Source: an uncultured Desulfovibrio sp. (GTDB lineage Bacteria > Desulfobacterota > Desulfovibrionia > Desulfovibrionales > Desulfovibrionaceae). Taken from it: a stretch of DNA of 24,385 nucleotides. How positions within the stretch are numbered: position 1 is the first letter of the stretch; every line of letters begins with the position of its first letter. The position numbers were made by a program, and so were the translations under genes. The notes beneath the pieces are model-generated. The model saw nothing but the letters and a program-made list of their open reading frames with translations, did no database searches and was not told where the DNA came from. The stretch is taken from contig USBZ01000026.1 of assembly GCA_900553065.1 (NCBI GenBank), positions 1 to 24,385 of the forward strand, in the 5' to 3' direction. Positions 23,617 to 24,385 of this stretch are shown one piece after another.

Positions 23617-23937
23617 TTCAACCTCTAAAGGTGTAAAAATCGCATAAGGCTTTTGCGGGCATTAACCTTATACAATATATATTTACACGTTATATATAAT
23701 AAATTTTAAATGATATCAAACTTCAACAGTCAGAAAAAATCTTTCAGAATCCAGAAAAAGTTCCCATCTCCGCCTTCCTCCAGGCGTCATAGGCATCTGC
23801 TGCTCATCAGCCGGCTTCGGCTCACAAACTTTGCCCATCATGTCTTGTTCTGCCAACGTATCAAGGCTGAAATAAGCCTCCCCTCTCAATATAAGCCGCA
23901 AACACAATTCAATGAAGGGGCTTAGAGCACATACACG

Positions 23938-23973
23938 AAAAGCCCTGTCGGCTCAAAACCTGACAGGGCTTTT
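23938..23973. terminator. Bidirectional intrinsic terminator, probably of the former tRNA-Ser gene
   Basis: Arms AAAAGCCCTGTC (23938-23949) and GACAGGGCTTTT (23962-23973) are perfect 12-mers with a 12-nt loop, giving a U-tract on either strand. It lies 65 nt past the CCA end of the tRNA-Ser fragment in the minus-strand direction, where the tRNA's own terminator would be expected. Confidence 0.8.
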
Positions 23974-24038
23974 CATTGACTTGTCGCATAATTTTCTGCG
24001 GAATTCTACGAAACCACAAAAATCAATGCATTCAAAAA

Positions 24039-24057
24039 TGGCGGAAAGGGTGGGATT
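24039..24057 (-). mobile_element. 3' fragment of a tRNA-Ser gene: probable attachment-site duplicate
   Basis: Minus-strand AATCCCACCCTTTCCGCCA fits a tRNA 3' end exactly: T-loop end AAT, T-stem CCCAC, acceptor strand CCTTTCC, discriminator G73, encoded CCA. The acceptor implies a tRNA starting GGAAAGG with G73, which points to serine. Upstream, where TTCGA and the rest of the tRNA should be, the sequence is unrelated (CAGTATCT). Site-specific tyrosine integrases that use tRNA genes leave exactly such 3' duplicates at the far end of the element. The element would lie to the right. Confidence 0.7.
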
Positions 24058-24114
24058 AGATACTGTATATTATCCCATTAGTATAATTGAGTTTCGTCAA
24101 AGTCGATGGACTAC

Positions 24115-24135
24115 TATACCCCCAAATATACCCCC
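24115..24135 (+). repeat. Tandem direct repeat TATACCCCC next to the tRNA fragment
   Basis: TATACCCCC occurs at 24115-24123 and again at 24127-24135, period 12 bp, separated by AAA. About 60 bp from the tRNA-Ser fragment, on the presumed element side, it may be an integrase or excisionase arm-type site (inference). Confidence 0.5.
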
Positions 24136-24210
24136 TGACGAATCTCAATACCCTGCGCGTTCTCTTTATACCTTACCTTCAATTAAAAGTCAGCTGCATA
24201 CCTTTGAGCT

Positions 24211-24240
24211 AAAAAATTCCCCACACCGTACGGCATGGGG
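24211..24240 (-). terminator. Leftward intrinsic terminator of a gene beyond the right edge
   Basis: A 9-bp stem (24219-24227 with 24232-24240, loop GTAC) is followed on the minus strand by AATTTTTT. Two inner pairs are G-U wobbles in minus-strand RNA but A-C mismatches in plus-strand RNA, so the hairpin is built for leftward transcription. No leftward gene starts between here and the window end, so the transcript must enter from the right. Confidence 0.7.
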
Positions 24241-24385
24241 AGGAAAAACATATTAAAAGCCAAGTCTTACATATTTAATAATATAGAAACTTCTTGAAAA
24301 GAAACACTTTATACAAAGTGTAGTAAATTCTTGTAATTTCAATATATTATAGCATATATTCAATGCATTTTATGTAACCGAAGGA

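Larger units (their letters stand above)
23617..24385. other. AT-rich, gene-free right end carrying attachment-site remains
   Basis: These 769 bases hold no gene I can support. The stretch at about 23620-23710 is strongly AT-rich and should carry the leftward promoter of the diguanylate cyclase, but several TATA-like boxes compete. 23938-23973 is a terminator, 24039-24057 the end of a tRNA-Ser gene, 24115-24135 a short direct repeat, and 24211-24240 a leftward terminator. From 24241 to the end I see only AT-rich DNA. Confidence 0.55.

Noticed and set aside
23716..23907. Minus-strand open frame of 63 codons between the cyclase and the tRNA fragment
   Set aside because: It starts at TTG without a ribosome site, and no motif or partner supports it.
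23912..24256. Plus-strand open frame containing MAERVGLDT
   Set aside because: AERVG-like peptides are the typical false translation of the reverse strand of a tRNA 3' end; the DNA is better explained as the tRNA-Ser fragment plus terminators.

Overview
The window looks like a chromosomal segment of a GC-rich anaerobic proteobacterium. A Desulfovibrionaceae-type sulfate or sulfite reducer is my best guess (inference). It rests on an AprA/fumarate-reductase-type flavoprotein paired with a small two-cluster ferredoxin, a TRAP importer with fused membrane subunits, a two-domain molbindin, and a GC-rich codon pattern. No rRNA, intact tRNA, CRISPR array or insertion sequence was recognised.

Left block (about 1-7400, all on the minus strand). 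In transcription order: a soluble FAD oxidoreductase (7148-5508), a 2x[4Fe-4S] ferredoxin (5455-5258), a TRAP solute-binding protein (5108-4035), a fused DctQM TRAP permease (3812-1896), then a Crp/Fnr-type regulator (1572-895) and a molbindin (728-300). The first four look like one operon: an organic substrate is imported and then oxidised or reduced in the cytoplasm by a ferredoxin-linked flavoenzyme. The substrate is unknown. The binding protein lacks the arginine that normally holds the substrate carboxylate.

Middle block (about 7340-21900) is a divergent regulon around a GntR/FCD regulator (10842-10141). Leftward run a YbaK-type deacylase and the regulator, then OsmC, RidA, an aspartate-dehydrogenase family enzyme and a second OsmC, ending in a strong terminator. 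Rightward run a threonine-synthase-like PLP enzyme, a complete Dpp/Opp-type peptide ABC importer (binding protein, two permeases, two ATPases) and an M20 metallopeptidase. An M17 leucyl-aminopeptidase homologue follows after a terminator. A palindrome, YTGTCGACAR, occurs in the promoter region of each arm and overlaps the -10 box of the PLP-enzyme promoter, so it is a credible GntR operator. PLP enzyme, RidA and aspartate dehydrogenase all handle enamine or imine chemistry. I infer a peptide-fed amino-acid degradation module that may pass through iminosuccinate. A UUCG-loop terminator lies about 20 nt before the aspartate dehydrogenase start codon and may be an attenuator.

Right block (about 21900-24385) is AT-rich. 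It holds a PAS-GGDEF diguanylate cyclase (minus strand) and then non-coding DNA. At 24039-24057 lies the last 19 nt of a tRNA-Ser gene without the rest of the gene, with a terminator on its 3' side. This is the signature of an attachment-site duplicate left by an element integrated in tRNA-Ser; that element should lie to the right of the window. A minus-strand terminator at 24211-24240 implies a gene entering from that side.
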